A stretch of 64,000 nt of DNA from Methylopila sp. M107 (GCF_000384475.1 NZ_ARWB01000001.1:1964176-2028175); one strand, 5' to 3'. Counted from the first letter of the stretch, positions 52,105 to 61,362 are shown. Notes: generated by a model not told the origin, from the sequence alone. Translations and numbers: made by a program.

Positions 52105-53553
52105 TCACCCGTTGGCCGCAGGCGACAGCCGTCCGCCGCCATGCGACGTACGATCCTCCGGGGCCGCGACAGCAGGCGGCTTCCGTCCGGTAACCAGCCG
52201 TCCCGGCAGCGTGAACGACACGACGCCGTTCGCGGCCGCGCGGTCGATCCAGAGCGCGGAGCCGTAGGCCGCGAGAATGTCCTGCACGATGACGAGGCCG
52301 AGGCCCGCGGAGCTTTCGCGGTCGCCGGCGGTGAGGCTCGTCGGCGCGGCGTTCGAGCCGAAGCCCGGGCCGTCGTCCTCCACGATGATCCGCGCGCTGC
52401 TGGTCGACACCTCGCAGCGCAGCGTCACCGCGCCTGCCGCCCACTTGCGGGCGTTGTCGAGCAGGTTGCCCAAAACCTCGCCGAAGTCGTCCGGATCCAT
52501 TCGCAGCATCAGTTCGGCGGGCGCCTCGCAGCGCCAGGTCAGGGTTTCGCCGCGCGGGAGGCGGCCCATGACGCGCACCAGGCGCTGCGCGGTGCCGGCG
52601 GCGTCGACGGAGGCGCCAAGCGCCGCGGACGAGCCGCGGGCGCGCGCGCGGGCGATCTCGCGTTCCACATGGGTCTGGATCGCGGAGATCTGTTCCCGCA
52701 GCCGCCGGGCCACGTCCGGCTGCCCGTCGCTCTCGAGCCTGCGGCATTCGGCGATCAGGATCGCGATCGGGGTCTTCAGCCCGTGCGCGAGCGCGCCGGC
52801 CCGCTCGCGCGCCTTCCGCACGAGATCCTCCTGCCCGTCGAGAAGCCGATTGAGGTCTTCGGCGAGCGGGGCGACCTCGGCCGGCACGGCCGACCGCAGC
52901 CTGGCCTGCCCGCCATCCCGGATCGCGCCCAGCTCCTCGCGCAGCCGCGCCAGCGGCTGCAGGATGATCCTGCTCTGAAGCCCGGCGGCGAGGACGAGCA
53001 CGAGCGCGATCAGCCCGAGCACGAAGGCGGCGTCCCATTGGAAGCCGCGCCGCGCCGCCGCGACCTGTTCGTGGTCCAGCGCGACCGCGAGCTTCAGTCG
53101 ACGGCCGGGCGCCTTTGCGAGCGCTATCTCGCGCTCGACCACATAGAGTTCGGCGCCATCGTCCGCGTCGACCTCGAACCAGAGACCGGCCGCGCGCTCG
53201 GCGCCGCCTTCATCGAGATCGAGGGTCCGGCCTTCGAGCGAGGCCGACCTCAGAACCGTCGCGCCGGCTTCCGTGATTTGCCAATAGGCGCCGCTCTTCG
53301 CCGTTTCGTAGCGGACGTCGACGCCCTCTTCGGGCATGCGAAGCCGGCCGTTCTCGACAGTCAGGTCGCGCGCGAGCTGCGCCCAACGTGTGTCGAGGTC
53401 GCGCCCGATGAGTTCGAGAACGTGGCGTTCGAACACGCTGACCAGCGCGGCGCCGGCCACCGCCAGCACGCCGACGATGCAGGCCGCGGCGACCAGCAGC
53501 ATGCGGTTGCGCAATGTCCTCGGTTTCAGGTTGAGCGGCGTTCGCATCGTCAC
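52105..53553 (-). CDS. PhoQ-like sensor histidine kinase
   Basis: 482 residues. TM1 (about 17-40), a periplasmic sensor (about 41-175), TM2 (about 180-200), HAMP, then an H-box GALAHGLKTPIAILIAECRR with His near 257. N-box EVLGNLLDNARKWAAG and G-box VEDDGPGFGSN, SAGLGLVIVQDILAAYG. The sensor and the variant H-box resemble the group that pairs with PhoP-type regulators in alphaproteobacteria. It overlaps its response-regulator gene by four bases. Confidence 0.92.
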   Translation of the reverse strand: MTMRTPLNLKPRTLRNRMLLVAAACIVGVLAVAGAALVSVFERHVLELIGRDLDTRWAQLARDLTVENGRLRMPEEGVDVRYETAKSGAYWQITEAGATVLRSASLEGRTLDLDEGGAERAAGLWFEVDADDGAELYVVEREIALAKAPGRRLKLAVALDHEQVAAARRGFQWDAAFVLGLIALVLVLAAGLQSRIILQPLARLREELGAIRDGGQARLRSAVPAEVAPLAEDLNRLLDGQEDLVRKARERAGALAHGLKTPIAILIAECRRLESDGQPDVARRLREQISAIQTHVEREIARARARGSSAALGASVDAAGTAQRLVRVMGRLPRGETLTWRCEAPAELMLRMDPDDFGEVLGNLLDNARKWAAGAVTLRCEVSTSSARIIVEDDGPGFGSNAAPTSLTAGDRESSAGLGLVIVQDILAAYGSALWIDRAAANGVVSFTLPGRLVTGRKPPAVAAPEDRTSHGGGRLSPAANG

Positions 53554-54206
53554 GCTCCGAGCCGATAGCCCTGGCCGCGCCGGGTCGAGATCGCATCCGC
53601 GCCGATCTTGCGCCGCAGCCGCCCGATCAGGACCTCCAGCGCGTTGCTGTCTGGTTCGCGCTCGCCGCCATAGACGTGCTCCATCAGCTCGCTCTGGGGA
53701 ACCACGCAGCCCTTCCGGTGGGCGAGGTAGTTGATCACGCGGAACTCGAGCGACGACAGGTCCACGCTGCGGCCGTCTCGGGTGACGGCGAGGCGACGGG
53801 TGTCGATGCGCAGATCGCCGGCCTCGATGACGGGCGTCGCGAGACCGGCGGCGCGCCGCACGAGCGCGCCGACGCGCGCGATGAGCTCCTCGGTCTGGAA
53901 AGGCTTCGGCAGATAGTCGTCGGCGCCGGCGTCGATCCCCTCGACGCGTTCCATCCAGGCGCCGCGCGCGGTCAGGATCATGACCGGCGTCATCACGCCT
54001 TCCGCGCGCAGGCGACGCAGCACCGTCAGCCCGTCGAGCCTCGGCAGGCCGAGATCGAGCACGATGCAGCAGAAATCCTCGGTGCCGGCGCGAAACCAGC
54101 CCTGCTCCCCGTCGCCGGCGGTTTCGGCCATGTAGCCGGCCTGGTCGAGCGCGCGCGAGACGTCGTCCGCGATCGCCTTTTCGTCTTCGACCACCAGCAC
54201 GCGCAT
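53550..54206 (-). CDS. OmpR/PhoP-type response regulator
   Basis: 218 residues. Receiver: VLVVEDEKAIADDVSRAL, phospho-acceptor Asp in CIVLDLGLPRLDGLTVL (about 51), Lys in YLPKPFQTEEL. Winged helix: LSSLEFRVINYLAHRKGCVV, NALEVLIGRLRRKIG and RRGQGYRLGA. A set of CTGACG repeats spaced 11 bp lies 78 bases upstream of its start, between it and a divergent secreted-protein gene, and probably is its own operator. Confidence 0.93.
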   Translation of the reverse strand: MRVLVVEDEKAIADDVSRALDQAGYMAETAGDGEQGWFRAGTEDFCCIVLDLGLPRLDGLTVLRRLRAEGVMTPVMILTARGAWMERVEGIDAGADDYLPKPFQTEELIARVGALVRRAAGLATPVIEAGDLRIDTRRLAVTRDGRSVDLSSLEFRVINYLAHRKGCVVPQSELMEHVYGGEREPDSNALEVLIGRLRRKIGADAISTRRGQGYRLGA

Positions 54207-54283
54207 CGTGAAACCTTTATGGCCAAGCGGTCCGCACGCCGCGAACGACCCGGCATCTTCGGCCAGTATCTAGCATCCTCAAA

Positions 54284-54317
54284 CTGACGCGAAGCTGACG
54301 GGGCGCGTCAGCTTCGC
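54284..54317. promoter_or_regulatory. Candidate response-regulator operator (11-bp direct repeats and inverted repeat)
   Basis: CTGACG at 54284-54289 and again at 54295-54300, exactly 11 bp apart, is the geometry bound by head-to-tail dimers of OmpR/PhoB-type regulators. A third, inverted copy (CGTCAG, 54306-54311) makes a 12-bp perfect inverted repeat, GCGAAGCTGACG-n5-CGTCAGCTTCGC. It lies between the regulator gene and a divergent secreted-protein gene. Confidence 0.6.
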
Positions 54318-54400
54318 GCCCGGCGGCCTGTCCTATCGGTTGCGAACCGACGGGGGCGCCAAAACGCCTCGCTCGGTCCCGACAACCGGAGGACCTTTCC

Positions 54401-54829
54401 ATGCCCAACCGAACGATCGCCGCGCTCGTCGCGCTCTGTGGCCTCGGCTTCGCCGCGACCGCGCATGCCGACGACAGCCGCATCCGCTATCGATGCGGCG
54501 CAGAAGGCGCGAACGACATCTCGATGTCGGCGAAATACGAGACCCGCGCGAGCCGCCGCAAGTTCAGCGTCGAATTCGAGGCGGCGCCGGCAGCCGGCTT
54601 CGCGGACGGAGACAAGCTCGGCGTGCGGGTCGACGGGACCGCCGTCGGCTCGGTGACGCTCGGCGCGATCCGCGGCGGCGACGTCGTCGGCGATCTCAAC
54701 TACGACACCAAGCCGACCGAGGACGACGCCGACCCGTTCCCGGCCAAGTTCCCGAAAACGCTCGGTCGCGGCGCGAAGATCAGGCTGTCGCAGGGCGACA
54801 AGAAGGTTCTCGCCTGCGAGCTGCGCTGA
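54401..54829 (+). CDS. Small secreted protein of unknown function
   Basis: 142 residues. Signal peptide MPNRTIAALVALCGLGFAAT...AHA. The mature part has two cysteines, one near each end (RYRCGAEG and VLACELR), likely joined, around a beta-rich core (RRKFSVEFEAAPAAG, KLGVRVDGTAVGSVTLG). The family is not recognised. It is divergent from the PhoP-type regulator and shares its upstream repeats, so it may be a direct target. Confidence 0.7.
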   Translation: MPNRTIAALVALCGLGFAATAHADDSRIRYRCGAEGANDISMSAKYETRASRRKFSVEFEAAPAAGFADGDKLGVRVDGTAVGSVTLGAIRGGDVVGDLNYDTKPTEDDADPFPAKFPKTLGRGAKIRLSQGDKKVLACELR

Positions 54830-54851
54830 GCAGGCGAACTTTCCGGCCCCC

Positions 54852-54883
54852 GCAAACAAACGGCGCCGCCCCGAAGGGCGGCG
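54852..54883 (-). terminator. Terminator after glnII
   Basis: Read on the minus strand: CGCCGCCC-TTCG-GGGCGGCG (8-bp stem, TTCG loop), then GCCGTTTGTTTG. It also lies behind the convergent secreted-protein gene. Confidence 0.65.
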
Positions 54884-54916
54884 GCGCGCATTATGTCACA
54901 GACACGAAGCTCTCGA

Positions 54917-55957
54917 TCAGGCCGCGGCCTTCTTCTCCGCGCCGGTCGGGACTTCGGCGATCGTCTTCAGGATCTGCGAGGCGATCGCATAGGGGTCGCC
55001 CTGCGAGTTCGGGCGGCGATCCTCGAGATAGCCCTTGTAGTCGTTCTTGACGAACGAATGCGGCACGCGGATCGAAGCGCCGCGGTCGGCCACGCCGTAG
55101 GAGAACTTGTTCCACGGGGCGGTCTCGTGCTTGCCCGTGAGACGCTTGTCGTTGTCCGGGCCGTAGACCGCGATGTGGTCCATCAGGTTCTTGTCGAAGG
55201 CGGCCATCAGCGCCTCGAAATAGTCCTTGCCGCCGATGGTGCGCAGGTGCTCGGTCGAGAAGTTGGCGTGCATGCCCGAGCCGTTCCAATCGGTGTCGCC
55301 GAGTGGCTTGCAGTGATACTCGATGTCGATCTCGTAGCCTTCGCAGAGGCGCTGCAGCAGATAGCGGGCGACCCACATCTCGTCGGCGGCCTTCTTGGAG
55401 CCCTTGCCGAAGATCTGGAACTCCCACTGGCCCTTCGCGACTTCCGCGTTGATGCCCTCGTGGTTGATGCCGGCGGCGAGGCAGAGGTTGAGGTGCTCCT
55501 CGACGATCTTGCGCGCGACCGAGCCGGTCGCCCCGTAGCCGACGCCGCAGTAATACGGGCCCTGCGGGGCCGGATAGCCGGAGGTCGGGAAGCCGAGCGG
55601 ACGGCCGTCCTTGTAGAAGAAGTACTCCTGCTCGAAACCGAACCAGGCGCCGTCGTCGTCGAGGATGGTGGCGCGGGCGTTGGTCGGGTGCGGGGTGACG
55701 CCGTCCGGCATCATCACTTCGCACATCACCAGAATGCCGTTCTCGCGCGTCGCGTCGAAGAAGTGGCGAACCGGCTTCAGCACGCAGTCTGAATTCGAGC
55801 CCTCGGCCTGGTTGGTCGACGAGCCGTCAAAACCCCACAGCGGCAGCTGCTCGAGCGTCGGATACTCGGCGAACTCCTTGATCTGAGTCTTGCCGCGGAG
55901 ACCCTGAACCGGCGAATAACCGTCCAGCCAAAGATACTCGAGCTTGTACTTCGTCAT
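54917..55957 (-). CDS. glnII: Glutamine synthetase type II
   Basis: 346 residues, the eukaryote-like short type found in Rhizobiales beside the usual GlnA. It makes glutamine from glutamate and ammonia with ATP. Signatures: YLWLDGYSPVQGLRGKT, LWGFDGSSTNQAEG, WFGFEQEYFF (metal ligands), GINHEGINAEVAKGQWEFQI, DWNGSGMHANFST and SIRVPHSFV. It lacks the adenylylation loop of type I. In rhizobia glnII is NtrC-controlled; no clear NtrC or sigma-54 site is visible here. It is divergent from the DUF2735 gene. Confidence 0.96.
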   Translation of the reverse strand: MTKYKLEYLWLDGYSPVQGLRGKTQIKEFAEYPTLEQLPLWGFDGSSTNQAEGSNSDCVLKPVRHFFDATRENGILVMCEVMMPDGVTPHPTNARATILDDDGAWFGFEQEYFFYKDGRPLGFPTSGYPAPQGPYYCGVGYGATGSVARKIVEEHLNLCLAAGINHEGINAEVAKGQWEFQIFGKGSKKAADEMWVARYLLQRLCEGYEIDIEYHCKPLGDTDWNGSGMHANFSTEHLRTIGGKDYFEALMAAFDKNLMDHIAVYGPDNDKRLTGKHETAPWNKFSYGVADRGASIRVPHSFVKNDYKGYLEDRRPNSQGDPYAIASQILKTIAEVPTGAEKKAAA

Positions 55958-56423
55958 TCTCGTCTCTCGTTGTTGTGACGCGGGGCGCGGAAATCCGGAG
56001 AACGCACACCAAACCGGCCGCGCAAGCGCAACCGGAGGCAGCTTCGCAATCTCAAAAGCATCATTCGTGCCAGCGGACGGCGCACGCGCGGTTCAGATGG
56101 CGAAGGAGCAAGGGCGTCAACGCGTCGGGCAGCGTCGCCGCTGTGCCCCGAAAAGAGTCGCCACACGGGCGGGGCGCCGAAAAGCGAGGCTTTCGGCGAC
56201 TTTTGTCGCATTCAATTTAGGCGCCACATGTGGGCGCCCTGATTGAGGCGCCCCACCCGCCCAGCAGTCGATAATTGGGCACAAGATTAGATTGCACATA
56301 CTTTTCGCAAAATGTGCTTTTTTCTGCATCAACTGTCGCAATTGCTGAGATCGGCATGATATTCGTTGCGTATCGGCCGAAGCGTTCATGACCCGCTACC
56401 GGCCAGCAAGACGGAGATTTGCT
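55958..56423. promoter_or_regulatory. Divergent regulatory region between glnII and DUF2735
   Basis: 466 bases with an AT-rich island (about 56270-56370) in a GC-rich genome. It contains the inverted repeat GCACAT (56294-56299) with ATGTGC (56312-56317), and the near-palindrome GGCGCC-ACATGTG-GGCGCC (56220-56238). A GCAC/GTGC pair recalls NtrC half-sites, but the spacing is not canonical. No exact sigma-54 promoter was found. Confidence 0.45.
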
Positions 56424-56654
56424 ATGCAGCTGGGTCAGAATTCAGCGAAGATCTACCAGTTCCCGACCGGGGGACGCGACACGGTCGGGGCCGGACGCGC
56501 CAATGCCGGGCTCGCCGACCTTCTCGCGGCCGACGTCGCGGTCGTCGAATTCGGGTGCGGCTGGTATCACGACGAGGCGATCGAAGAAGAGGCCGCCAAG
56601 ACGCGGCAGGCGAACCGGCCGACCGCCGAGATCCGCCCGTTCGCGCGCCACTGA
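56424..56654 (+). CDS. DUF2735 small protein
   Basis: 76 residues from ATG 56424, with GGAG 11 bases upstream. SAKIYQFPTGGRDTVG is the DUF2735 signature, followed by VAVVEFGCGWYHDEAIEEEA. In rhizobia this gene regularly precedes glnII and responds to nitrogen state. Function unknown. Here it is divergent from glnII and tail-to-tail with the glutaminase. Confidence 0.85.
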   Translation: MQLGQNSAKIYQFPTGGRDTVGAGRANAGLADLLAADVAVVEFGCGWYHDEAIEEEAAKTRQANRPTAEIRPFARH

Positions 56655-56766
56655 CGACCGATGAGCCCACCGAAGACCGATCGGCCGGACCTCGCGTCCG
56701 GACCGGCCACGACCCCGCAGGGCCGGCGCTGACGCGATCCGGCCCTGCTCGTTTTCAAGGCGCGGC

Positions 56767-57702
56767 TCAGGCGCCGAAGATCGACCAGCCCATGCGTTTG
56801 GTCAGAGCCTCGAGCGCGATGCGCCCGAGATGCGAGTTGCCCGAGGCGTCGAGGCCCGGCGACCACACGGCGATCGAGGCCTTGCCCGGCGCCACGGCCA
56901 GAATGCCGCCGCCGACCCCGCTCTTGCCCGGCAGGCCGACCCGGTAGGCGAACTCGCCCGACCCGTCATAATGCCCGCAGGTCAGCATCAGCGCGTTGAT
57001 GCGCCGCGCCCGCTCCGCCGTCACGACGTTGAGGCCGGTCGAAGGGTTCTTGCCGCCATGGGCGAGAAATCGCGCCGCCATGGCGAGCTGGCGGCACGAC
57101 ATGGCGATGGCGCAGTGGTGGAAATAGACCCCGAGCGTGTACTCGACCGGGTTCTCCAGATTGCCGAAGGAGCGCATGTAGTTGGCGAGCGCCGCGTTGC
57201 GGAAGCCCGTGCGCTGCTCCGAGCCCGCCACCCCCTCGTCCATCGCGATGGTCAGGTCGTCGGCCAGGAACTGCATGAAGCGCAGGATCTCGCCCAGCGC
57301 CTCTCGCGGCTGGTGGCCTGAGAGGATGACGTCCGTCACGGCGATCGCGCCAGCGTTGATGAACGGGTTTCGCGGAATGCCGTTCTCGCGCTCGAGCTGG
57401 ACGATCGAGTTGAAGGCGGTGCCGGACGGCTCCTTGCCGACCCGCCGCCACAGCCGGTCGCCGACCTTGCCAAGCGCTAGCGTCAGGGTGAAAACCTTCG
57501 ACACGCTCTGGATCGAGAACTGCGCCTCGGCGTCGCCGCCGAGATAGACCGCGCCGTCGGCGTCGATCACCGCGATGCCGAAGGCGTTGGGGTCCGCGCG
57601 CGCGAGCTCCGGGATGTAGCGCGCGACCTCGCCGCGATCCTCGCGCGCTTTCATCTCCTGCGCGATCTCGCGAACGGCGGCTTCGAGTTTCTGGGAGCTC
57701 AT
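56767..57702 (-). CDS. glsA: Glutaminase
   Basis: 311 residues from [10 protein letters not shown]. Hydrolyses glutamine to glutamate and ammonia; beta-lactamase-like fold with Ser-x-x-Lys in [16 protein letters not shown]. Further family phrases: [60 protein letters not shown] and [10 protein letters not shown]. It lies next to glnII and DUF2735, so synthesis and breakdown of glutamine are encoded together. Confidence 0.95.
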   Translation of the reverse strand: MSSQKLEAAVREIAQEMKAREDRGEVARYIPELARADPNAFGIAVIDADGAVYLGGDAEAQFSIQSVSKVFTLTLALGKVGDRLWRRVGKEPSGTAFNSIVQLERENGIPRNPFINAGAIAVTDVILSGHQPREALGEILRFMQFLADDLTIAMDEGVAGSEQRTGFRNAALANYMRSFGNLENPVEYTLGVYFHHCAIAMSCRQLAMAARFLAHGGKNPSTGLNVVTAERARRINALMLTCGHYDGSGEFAYRVGLPGKSGVGGGILAVAPGKASIAVWSPGLDASGNSHLGRIALEALTKRMGWSIFGA

Positions 57703-57913
57703 GTCGCGCGGCCGGTCCCCGAGTCGGATGTCGCACCGTTGTACATGCTGGCGTGCGCCCGGGGACGTCCGGCGCCGTAAGCCGACCTTAGCCAATCGCC
57801 GCAGGCCGCCGGCGCCGGCGATTTCGGCTGACCGGCCCGCCGGCTTGCTTTCGCGGCGTAACTGACAGGACTAGACTTGGCGTCGGACGGCCTAACGGGC
57901 GTGGGGCGCGCCA

Positions 57914-60265
57914 ATGTTGTTCGATCGGCTTGTTCTGCTGGCTCGCGACCTGCTGCGCATCGGCGTGGCGGGCGTCCTCGTCGCGCTCGCTGTCCTTCTG
58001 CTTGCGAAGTACCTGTCGGGCCCGTTCGTCGACCATGTCCTGGCCAACGCCGTCAGGACCGAAGAGCGCAAGCTGCCGCCGACCGTCACCAACTATCGCG
58101 TCGGGAGCGACGACGTCGAAATCGTCGGCGGCATGGGCCAGGGGTTGAGCTGCAGCCTGCCGGGCTTCGTCGAGCGGCTCGGATTCTCGCGCGACGACAA
58201 GACGGCGTCGATCTCGCTGCAGATGCGCCAGGCCTGCGTCCATCACGATCTGTGCTACCGCCACGGCGCCGCGACCTATGGCTACGGCCAGGTCGACTGC
58301 GACATCCTGCTCCAGCAGAACGCCTTCAAGCTCTGCACGCAGATCGGCTCGTCCGAAACCAGCGTCACTCAATGCGAGTCCGAAGCGCGCAAGATCGCGC
58401 TCGGCGTGCTGCTGGGCGGGTTCGACAGTTTCCGGCGCGCGGACAGCTCGCCCTCCGACTCGCGGCCGAATTGCGCCTACTGCAAGTACCTCAAGGTCTG
58501 GAACATCTGGCGCAAGGAGTACTGGTCCGGCGCCGCGACCGCATGGGACGATCGATCCTCGACCTATTACGAGTTCGATGGACACCCGCAGCGCTCGAAC
58601 GAGTTCATCAGCGTGCGGATCGCCGACGCGCCCGCAAACTGGCGGGACGCGGCGCCAAAGGCCTATTACGTGTTCCGGACGAGGCCGTCGGGGATCCAGT
58701 TGCGGATTCTCGGGCTTCGCAAGGACGGAGGCCGGCTCTGCGCCGCCTATGCGCTCGGCGGAGACTTCCGGTTTCGCAGCTCGCTCGCGGTCGTCGCGCG
58801 CATGACTGGGCGCGAAACCGGCGTCCCGGAGGACTGGTTCGTCTGGATGCGGCAGAACGAGACCAGCCGGCCCGAGACCGCGTTTTCGGGCCTCGCGCCT
58901 GGCCGCGCGACCGCGGCCGATTGGGGCAGGGTGTTCGGAAGCGTCCGCGACATCACCCAGGACGCGCTGTGCGACGGCGACAGGGAAGGTGTGTCGACCG
59001 AGACGGCTGCCGCCTCTTTCGTCGACGTCAAGGCGCGCGACCCGCGCGGCGGCCTGCGGTTCGTCGGCCTGAACGCGATCTATCCCGACATCCCCTCCTC
59101 CGATGCGCCGGCGGATGCGGGCGCCATCACTCTGTTCGGACTGACCGACCGGATCTGCGCCCTCGACGAGGATCGCTCGTCCTGCGTCGTGCGCATCAGG
59201 ATCAAGCCTGAGTTCGACGCGACCATGGTCGAGCGGGAGCCGTTCAAGCCGCGCGAACCGAACTGCGTCGGAGCGCCCACCGACGAGCATTGCGACGCCT
59301 ACCGCAATTTCGTGCTGCCGCCGCGCGTGGTGCGGACGGACGCCGCGGCGGGCCTCGCCTGGACGCGGCGCGGCGCGTCGAACGGCGAGGGCTATTCGCA
59401 GAACGCCGTGCTGCGATGGGGTCCCGCCCGCAACCCGACGGAACTCGCGCCGATCTACCCGCAGACTCCGGTGCAGCGCATGAAGGAAAGCTACGAGCCG
59501 ACGGCCTGGACCGCGACGGACCCGCAAGGGCGCCAGGGCTTCGTCTCGATCGTGCCCTCCGCGGCCTGCGGCGGCCTCAAGATCGTGCATTTCGTGCTGG
59601 CGCCGAAGACGTCCGACGCCGGCCCGAGCGTGCGGTCGACGCGATGCCTCGCCGGGCTCGACGGGTCATGGCTCTCGCGGCCGTGGCGCCTGGTCGGCGG
59701 GCGCAAGGTGCTGATGTTCCGGATCCAGTTCATAGAGCGGGAAGTCTGCAAGTCGAAACCGGGCGGCGGCGGCTGCGAGGACCACCCGTGGCCGCGCTCG
59801 AAACTCGAGATCGCGGAGTTCGACGTCGATCTCGACGCAGCCGTGACCGATCGGCCGGACCGCGCCGACCGCGCCAAGATGACCAAGGTGAAGAAGTCGG
59901 AGGCGATGACGGCCCAGAATTTCTGCCTGGTGACGCCCGAGAGCAAAGCGAGCAGACCGTCGATCAAGATCACCAACAAGCATTTCGCCACCTCGCGCGG
60001 CTGTTCCGACAACAAGCAGGCCGAAACCGGCGTGCAGGTGGGCGTCGAGGAGGAGCAGTCCGCGACGGAACTCGACTACGAGGCGCGCCTCAGGGACATC
60101 TCCAGCCTGATCAACCGCGCGCCGCTGATCGTCGGCGACATCGACGGCGACGGCGTCCCCGAAGTCGCGCTGCTGTCGCTGGCGTTCGACGAGGTCGTGC
60201 TGTTCCAGAAACCGAAGGGCGTCGACACGTGGCGCCGCGTCGAACCGACGACCGGCCGACTATGA
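57914..60265 (+). CDS. Membrane-anchored protein with phospholipase-A2-like motif and FG-GAP-like Ca loop
   Basis: 783 residues. An N-terminal membrane anchor (about 10-32) places the rest in the periplasm. At about 104-126, QACVHHDLCYRHGAATYGYG resembles the phospholipase A2 active site (C-x2-HDxCY), with VDCD next. Many cysteines follow (NCAYCKYL, QCESEAR, LCDGDRE). Near the C-terminus, IVGDIDGDGVPEVALLSL (about 738-755) is an FG-GAP/EF-hand-type calcium loop. The middle 500 residues match nothing I recognise. A lipid-directed or structural role is inference. It stands alone, divergent from glsA. Confidence 0.65.
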   Translation: MLFDRLVLLARDLLRIGVAGVLVALAVLLLAKYLSGPFVDHVLANAVRTEERKLPPTVTNYRVGSDDVEIVGGMGQGLSCSLPGFVERLGFSRDDKTASISLQMRQACVHHDLCYRHGAATYGYGQVDCDILLQQNAFKLCTQIGSSETSVTQCESEARKIALGVLLGGFDSFRRADSSPSDSRPNCAYCKYLKVWNIWRKEYWSGAATAWDDRSSTYYEFDGHPQRSNEFISVRIADAPANWRDAAPKAYYVFRTRPSGIQLRILGLRKDGGRLCAAYALGGDFRFRSSLAVVARMTGRETGVPEDWFVWMRQNETSRPETAFSGLAPGRATAADWGRVFGSVRDITQDALCDGDREGVSTETAAASFVDVKARDPRGGLRFVGLNAIYPDIPSSDAPADAGAITLFGLTDRICALDEDRSSCVVRIRIKPEFDATMVEREPFKPREPNCVGAPTDEHCDAYRNFVLPPRVVRTDAAAGLAWTRRGASNGEGYSQNAVLRWGPARNPTELAPIYPQTPVQRMKESYEPTAWTATDPQGRQGFVSIVPSAACGGLKIVHFVLAPKTSDAGPSVRSTRCLAGLDGSWLSRPWRLVGGRKVLMFRIQFIEREVCKSKPGGGGCEDHPWPRSKLEIAEFDVDLDAAVTDRPDRADRAKMTKVKKSEAMTAQNFCLVTPESKASRPSIKITNKHFATSRGCSDNKQAETGVQVGVEEEQSATELDYEARLRDISSLINRAPLIVGDIDGDGVPEVALLSLAFDEVVLFQKPKGVDTWRRVEPTTGRL

Positions 60266-60441
60266 CCATCGGGCGCCGCTTTAGCGGGCCTGCCCTTCGA
60301 CGACACAGTTACGAAGAATACTAAGTCGAATTCGAAATCCGACACATCTTCGTCATGGCGCAAACAATGCACTGTGATGCCGTACGATATCTTCTATTAA
60401 CTCAACGACCTCCTGTTTATCTTAGAAAAACTAGAATAAAT

Positions 60442-61362
60442 ATGAAAAACGTTTTGATGTCGCGGCGCGGCCTGCTGGCTGGCGCCGCATGCGCGCTCGC
60501 GGCTCCGAGGCTCGGCTTCGCGTTCGTCGCCGCGCCCAAAAGGATCGTCGCGATCGGCGCGCCGATCACCGAGATCATGTTCGGCCTCGGCTGCGACGAC
60601 AGGATCGTCGCGGTCGACCAGACGTCGCGCTTTCCCCGCGCCGCCCGGCGCAAGGGGGATGCGGGCTATCCGGACGATCTGTCGGTGGAGAAGTTGCTGG
60701 CGCACGCGCCCGACCTCGTCGTCACGGGGGAAGGCGCCGCGCCGTCCGAGACGATCGAGGCGCTGACGGCCGCCTCTGTGAGGGTCGTGTCCCTCAAGAA
60801 CGTCCGGCGGCGCGAAGACATCTCAGATCGCATCCGGCTCGCGGGCGCGGCGGCGGGCGTCGCCGACCGCGGCGCGGCGCTGGCGGATGCGGTGAGGGAC
60901 GATCTGGCGTCCGTCGCCCGGGAGGTCGGCCGCGTCGCCTCGAAGCGCCGCGCGCTGATGCTGATGGGGCTTGGCAGCGCCCATCCGCTGATCGTCGGCG
61001 GCGCCGGGACGCCAGCCGCGCTCGCGCTCGACTTGGCGGGAACCGTGAATGCGGCCGGCCACATCGGCGGCTGGAGGGCGATCAAGAACGACCGCGTCGC
61101 TGAACTGGAGCCCGATGCGATCGTGGCTTTGTCCATCGGCGCCCCGCTGCTCGCAGCAGACGTTTCGGCTCATCCGGCGCTCAAGGACACGCCGGCGGCG
61201 CGCGACAACCGCGTCGCCGTGGTGGACGGCCTGGCGTTCACGGGTTTTGGCCCCCGCGCGGCCCACATGATCGCCGCCGTGGCGCGCGCGATCTACCCGG
61301 AAGCGGCGATCCCGGCGCTGCCGACGCGCGGCTGGGTGGAGGACGACGTCGCCTCGCTCTGA
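60442..61362 (+). CDS. HmuT-like haem ABC-transporter binding protein
   Basis: 306 residues from ATG 60442, or 301 from ATG 60457. A twin-arginine-type signal MSRRGLLAGAACALAAPRLG precedes a class III (BtuF/HmuT-like) binding protein: RIVAIGAPITEIMFGLGCDD, IVAVDQTSRFPRAARR, KGDAGYPDDLSVEKLLAHAP, NAAGHIGGWRAIKND, ending FTGFGPRAAHMIAAVA. Haem is the usual cargo, but no HmuU/HmuV permease or ATPase lies beside it. It is preceded by an AT-rich leader (60295-60441). Confidence 0.85.
   Translation: MKNVLMSRRGLLAGAACALAAPRLGFAFVAAPKRIVAIGAPITEIMFGLGCDDRIVAVDQTSRFPRAARRKGDAGYPDDLSVEKLLAHAPDLVVTGEGAAPSETIEALTAASVRVVSLKNVRRREDISDRIRLAGAAAGVADRGAALADAVRDDLASVAREVGRVASKRRALMLMGLGSAHPLIVGGAGTPAALALDLAGTVNAAGHIGGWRAIKNDRVAELEPDAIVALSIGAPLLAADVSAHPALKDTPAARDNRVAVVDGLAFTGFGPRAAHMIAAVARAIYPEAAIPALPTRGWVEDDVASL

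Noticed and set aside
56354-56372. GGCATGATATTCGTTGC as a sigma-54 promoter for DUF2735
   Set aside because: GG and GC are three bases too far apart for the -24/-12 spacing.
60420-60441. TTAGAA/TAGAA repeats before the haem-binding gene as an iron-control (Irr/Fur) element
   Set aside because: The halves are in direct, not inverted, orientation and do not match the known iron-control element or Fur box.
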